A stretch of DNA of 64,000 nt. Origin: Thalassia testudinum (Eukaryota; Streptophyta; Magnoliopsida; Alismatales; Hydrocharitaceae). Made by a program: the position numbers and the translations under genes. Every line of letters begins with the position of its first letter. Position 1 is the stretch's first letter. This document shows positions 59,952 to 64,000 of the stretch, one piece after another. Where the stretch lies: NCBI GenBank assembly GCA_037157565.1, contig JAZHRO010000013.1, forward strand, positions 75,137,501 through 75,201,500. The letters run 5' to 3'. The notes below the pieces were generated by a model. The model was not told where the DNA came from. It made no database searches and worked only from the letters and a program-made list of their open reading frames with translations.

Positions 59952-60868
59952 AGCAACGGCCATTCTAGAAAATTTTTATTCACAATTTTTACTACTGACT
60001 TAATCTCTTCTCTTTGATTGTGCAGGCACAGGAAATCAAGAAGGAAACAAGCAGCGCACAACAACCACACCAAGGACAGGTAATTTTCTATCCTCTTAAG
60101 CCCCTGAAATTCTAAAGAGGAAGAAAAAGAAAAAAAATAATTTAGGAATAACTTGTCTTTCATACCTAGTAAATCACAAAAGTTGCCTGTTTTCAATTTC
60201 AACACATTCTATCTGCACATCCATTAAAGGTATTTAGGGCTAAAACCTTCTTGCTTGAGCCCTAATTACCTAATCTTGAGGCAACTAACTGGACCAATTA
60301 GAGCCAACTTAAGACTCAAAGCTAGGGTTTTAGAGACACACTTTCTAATCAAAAATTGAGAATCCCCAAAAGAAGTGTGCCTAAGCCATTGCTTGAAAAC
60401 ATCTATCAAGAGAAACCCTAAGAAATTTGGCTCTTAAAAACACTTGAGCCCTAAAAGACAAGACCTAATAAGCTCTCAAAAGAACTAATAGGTGAAGTTG
60501 ATCCCTTGGATCGACCAACCTTTAACTTAGGTCACTCTTTGCACTCAAAAGGTTAAAGTTCAAGTGAAACACTAAGCACATTGATCCTAACTAAAAGTGG
60601 TAGACTTAAGAGGTTAAGGTACCCATTCTGGTCTACCTGGAATCTCAGTGACAAGAGAGGTCAGGTGGGGGAAACCCTGTAACCCGTGGGGGCGCTCTAC
60701 CGTGTAGGGGTCTTCGCGAGACTCACCCTCTCTGGCTGCCTAGGGAATTCTCAGGTGGACGACCTTCTGATTAAGGGGTCCATCTGCCCCGAACCTCTAT
60801 AGTCACCCAACATTTTGGGTGTCTTGAATGGGTCCAGCACTTGCTAAACTCGTCTAATCCATCAGTGC
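59952..60868 (+). other. Leader of A2
   Basis: Noncoding, nearly parallel to 46384-47311. Nothing else recognised. Confidence 0.7.
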
Positions 60869-62850
60869 ATGTTTGGTAGGAGGTCCTTGAAACCTCCTCT
60901 AGAAATTCACTCTCCTCGAGGCCGAGCCTCGGTGCCCTTGTTTGTGCAACCAACTCTTCACATAGACCTCTCCTCTGATTCTGAACCCAACTCACCTTCT
61001 TCTTCCACAATGGCTCAGCCAGATGAGGAAGAGAACAATCTGGAGCACCAGCTCCAGCGACTCAATGACCTCTTCCAGAACTTCATGAACCCACCACAGC
61101 ATCTCATGATGCGAGATCACTATAATCCCGCTGCGGTGGCTATTGAGCCTCGAGTCAGAATCCCGACTGGAGGACCTGATTCTGAATTGAAGCCCAACAT
61201 GATTCATGCCATACCTAAATTTCATGGGCTTAATTCTAAAGACCCCTTCCAGCACATCAAACATCTAAAGCATCTGGCCCAGACTTTCGGGTCAGATGCG
61301 CATAATCGGGATATCTTACTCATGAAGATGTTCTCTTTCTCCCTTATGGACAAGGCAGCCCATTGGTATCAGACCCAGACCCGTCCAATCAACACTTGGG
61401 AGGAACTTCAGTCTGAGTTCCTGAAGAAGTTCTTCCCCGTTGGTCGGACCAATGCCTTGCGCCATCAGATTACTCACTTCATGCAACGACGGGAGAACCT
61501 CTTCATGAGGCATGGGATCGTTTTCAGGATCTCATGAGAAAGTGCCCCCATCACGGAGTTCCTAAATGGGAACAAGTCCAGTCTTTTTACCAGGAACTCC
61601 ATGAGGATATTAGACTATTCGTCAATGCAACTTGCAGAGGGAATATCATGAGTCAGCATGAAGACACCGTGTGGGAGATTCTCGAGAATATGTGTGAGAA
61701 CTCCATCAATAATGACCCCATGGGACTATTCGACAGGACGAATACCCGCGCATCGACAAACATTAGGGGAGCACATGAAACTCAGGGCCTGTCTGCATTA
61801 GTCGACCTGGAATTGATGGCCAATCTATTGGACAAGGTCTCTATTATTGAGAAGAAGGTGGATGAGCTGACTCAGCACTTGCAGCGAGCCACCTCTGCGC
61901 AGAATTCCTTTGCACAGCCTCTTTCCGCACGGGAGACTGTGTAGAACATTTTCCATCGACCTTCTCCTGGGGTGGACTCGTATCCACCCCCATTTGACTT
62001 TCAGATCGGAGGAACCTCCGACCCTTTCTATTCTAACCGGGGGAGCTCTACTCCCCCATTCTCTGACTTTTCTGAGGCTCCTCAGACCTGCGAGGACCTC
62101 AACGCCATCCAGAATGACCCATTTTTCAATGCCTACAATCCTGGATGGTGAAACCATCACAACTTTCAGTGGGCAGGGAATTCCCAAAATCCAAGACCAC
62201 CCTTTCAGCCTCGTCCACAAGCACCTCGTCCTTACCAGCCGCTTCAGCCTCGACCCAACCCTACTTATCCATCTGGGCCAAACCAAGATCAAATGTCCCT
62301 CATCCTCCATACTTTGGCAGACATTCAAAGAACGAATGCGGCTATTCAAAAGCAACACAAGGATGAAATCACAGAGGTTCGAAACCAACTGGCCCAGTTG
62401 GCGAATTCTCGCCAACCAGGAACGCTTCCTTCTCAGCCTCTACCCAACCCAAATAGCGTGCCGACCTAGCGGCGCATTATGAACCCAAACCCAGGCCAAG
62501 CACACATGGTTTATTAGGCCCCTTCTATTCCTTCACCTGACAGGATGGAAGCTTCAACTTCTTTTGCGAGTTATCAACAGCAGCAACCCATTCTACCAAC
62601 CCCCAACTAGAACCAGGCAGGACTTAATTCTGTGACCACCCGTAGTGGTAAAGAGACCCAAGATCCACCTTATCCAGACCACTCCAAACCTGGTAGTAAC
62701 CTAAACCCTAGGACAATAATCCAGGATGTTCCCATCCCTGTCCCTGATCAAAGACCTGGACCTATCCTAGAGAAACCAACCAAGGTTCCATTTCCCAAGG
62801 CCTTGACCAAGGGAAAGAAGATAACCAAATCCGTGGCTCCTGAGGAGGAC
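60869..62850 (+). pseudogene. Athila gag of A2, broken
   Basis: Starts MFGRRSLKPPL and is open to 61537. Relative to A1, one base is missing near 61487, in the HFMQ region, which shifts the frame. The shifted frame continues from 61534 (CPHHGVPKWEQVQSFYQEL). Stops at 61942, about 62149 (TGA from CGA), about 62468 (TAG from CAG) and nearby follow. It keeps the arginines and glutamines that are stops in A1 and so serves as the in-window reference for A1 decay. Confidence 0.82.
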
Positions 62851-63477
62851 CTGGTCAAGCTCTTTGAGCAGGTCCAAATAAACATTCCCTTGATGGATGC
62901 AATCCACCACGTACCGGCTTACACACGATTCTTGAAGAATGTGTGTACACCTCAGCGTAAGCTGCGAACCAAAAGTGGGAGTCCAATTGTACTGTCAGAG
63001 CAAGCCAGCTCTGTAATCCTGAGCAGACTCCCACCCAAAGCAAAAGACCCAGGCACTCCCCTAATTTCATGCAAGATAGGTGAAACCCAGTTCGACAGAG
63101 CATTGTTAGACTTAGGTGCTGCCATAAACTTGATACCCACATCCTTACTCAACCACCTAGAAGAATCTGAGCTAAAACCGACCGAGGTGACACTACAGTT
63201 AGCAAATCGATCTATCAAGTCACCAAATGGGATTCTTGAGGATGTTATTGTAAGGGTGCGGGATTTTTACTTCCCTGTGGACTTCATAGTCTTAGATATG
63301 GATGCACCTGAGAACCCAAGGGATACACCAATCATTCTAGGGAGACCTCTTTTGGCCACTACAAGGGCCAACATAAGTTGTGAGGAGGGCCAAATAGAAC
63401 TGAAATTTGGGAATCAGACTCTCAAAATTGATATCTTTAAGGCCCAACAAGGGATCAATTGCGGTGTCATTGAATAA
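62851..63477 (+). pseudogene. Athila aspartic protease of A2
   Basis: LPPKAKDPGTPLISC, LLDLGAAINLIP (catalytic Asp-Leu-Gly intact, 63109-63117), VDFIVLDMD and IILGRPLLATTRANISC. The domain is uninterrupted. The frame ends at TAA 63475, where A1 has CAA. Of the three proteases in the window, it is the one without internal damage. Confidence 0.83.
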
Positions 63478-64000
63478 ATATGTGATGTTAGAAATCTGGT
63501 TGATGAACCACAACTTGAGGGTAACATGATCATTCATCATCAACCACAAGAGAATCTTGAATCGCAATTAGGGGAGGTAGACATCGAGAAAGACAAACCA
63601 ATAACTCCTATCCTTATACCACACACTCACTTTGAACCACCCGCTGCTGCTGATAACCCCATTCTTGAACTCAAACCCCTTCCCGATCATTTGAAATATG
63701 ACTTCTTGAGTTCTAGTCAGACATTTCCTGTGATCATAAACTCCAGACTCACACCTGATCAAGAATCCCGTCTGATTATTGTTCTCCAGCAACATCGCAG
63801 AGCCATTTGATGGACTCTCGATGACTTGACTGGAATAAGTCCCACTTATTGCACACACCGTATTTATTTTGAAGAGGGCGCACGACCTTCCCAGGAAATG
63901 CAGAGACGTTTGAATCCCAATCTGCAGGAGGTCGTGAAAAAGGAGATCATTAAGTGGTTAGATGCAGGGATCATCTACCCGATCTCCGACAGTCGTTGGG
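63478..64000 (+). pseudogene. Linker and start of reverse transcriptase of A2
   Basis: The same frame continues with LTPDQESRL, a TGA at 63808 and the RRLNPNLQEVVKKEI block, reaching AGIIYPISDSRW at the window edge. The RT catalytic core is outside. Confidence 0.78.

Larger units (their letters stand above)
57132..64000 (+). mobile_element. Athila element A2, runs off the window
   Basis: Uses the shared LTR as its 5' LTR. It has a PBS, leader, gag, protease and the start of RT. The gag-pol frame is better preserved than in A1, with one frameshift and a handful of stops. The remainder lies past 64000. Confidence 0.85.

Overview
The window looks like plant nuclear DNA, from a flowering plant with large repeat-rich intergenic space. 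The evidence is one spliced host gene with canonical GT/AG introns and a dense nest of LTR retrotransposons of the plant-specific Athila type (Ty3/gypsy). These have 2.4-2.9 kb LTRs, a primer-binding site complementary to tRNA-Asp, and gag-protease-RT-RNase H-integrase order. I see no bacterial operons, rRNA, tRNA genes or CRISPR arrays. The species cannot be named from the sequence. All family comparisons were done by eye, so boundaries without a target-site duplication (TSD) are approximate.

Layout. 1-2422 holds a minus-strand Athila-type LTR cut by the window edge. 2423-9019 is AT-rich and mostly featureless, with one exon-like fragment at 5058-5225 (minus). 9020-12906 holds the only convincing host gene, a three-exon homologue of CCG-binding protein 1 (CBP1), with a duplicated TATA-containing promoter segment. 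12907-17741 is intergenic sequence plus a fragment of a second repeat family ('D') rich in GACGTC palindromes.

17742-37374 is a four-level nest. A decayed Ty1/copia element is split in its gag gene by an 18.1 kb Athila-like element ('C', 18483-36591, TSD cacac). C encodes only gag and protease. Its leader carries a D-family solo LTR (20979-23662), and its 3' LTR carries an internally deleted Athila element ('B', 29666-34598, TSD caagc). 37375-43542 is mostly noncoding, with a LINE-like retroposed insertion at 38602-39517 (15-bp TSD), a minus-strand D fragment and a minus-strand LTR end.

43548-64000 is a tandem Athila array, LTR-internal-LTR-internal. The first internal region (A1) has degenerate gag, protease, RT, RNase H and integrase, and its pol is split by a same-family solo LTR (51084-53627). 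The second (A2) runs off the window in RT.

How the parts relate. C has the same PBS, the same 13-base polypurine tract and the same gag start as the A elements but no RT or integrase, so A-type elements could have mobilised it in trans. No retroelement here is intact. Nearly all premature stops in C, A1 and A2 fit C-to-T changes at CAG, CAA or CGA codons, which suggests decay by deamination of methylated cytosine. Conserved hairpins in the LTRs upstream of the TATA box, some with compensatory changes, are the most unexpected signal.
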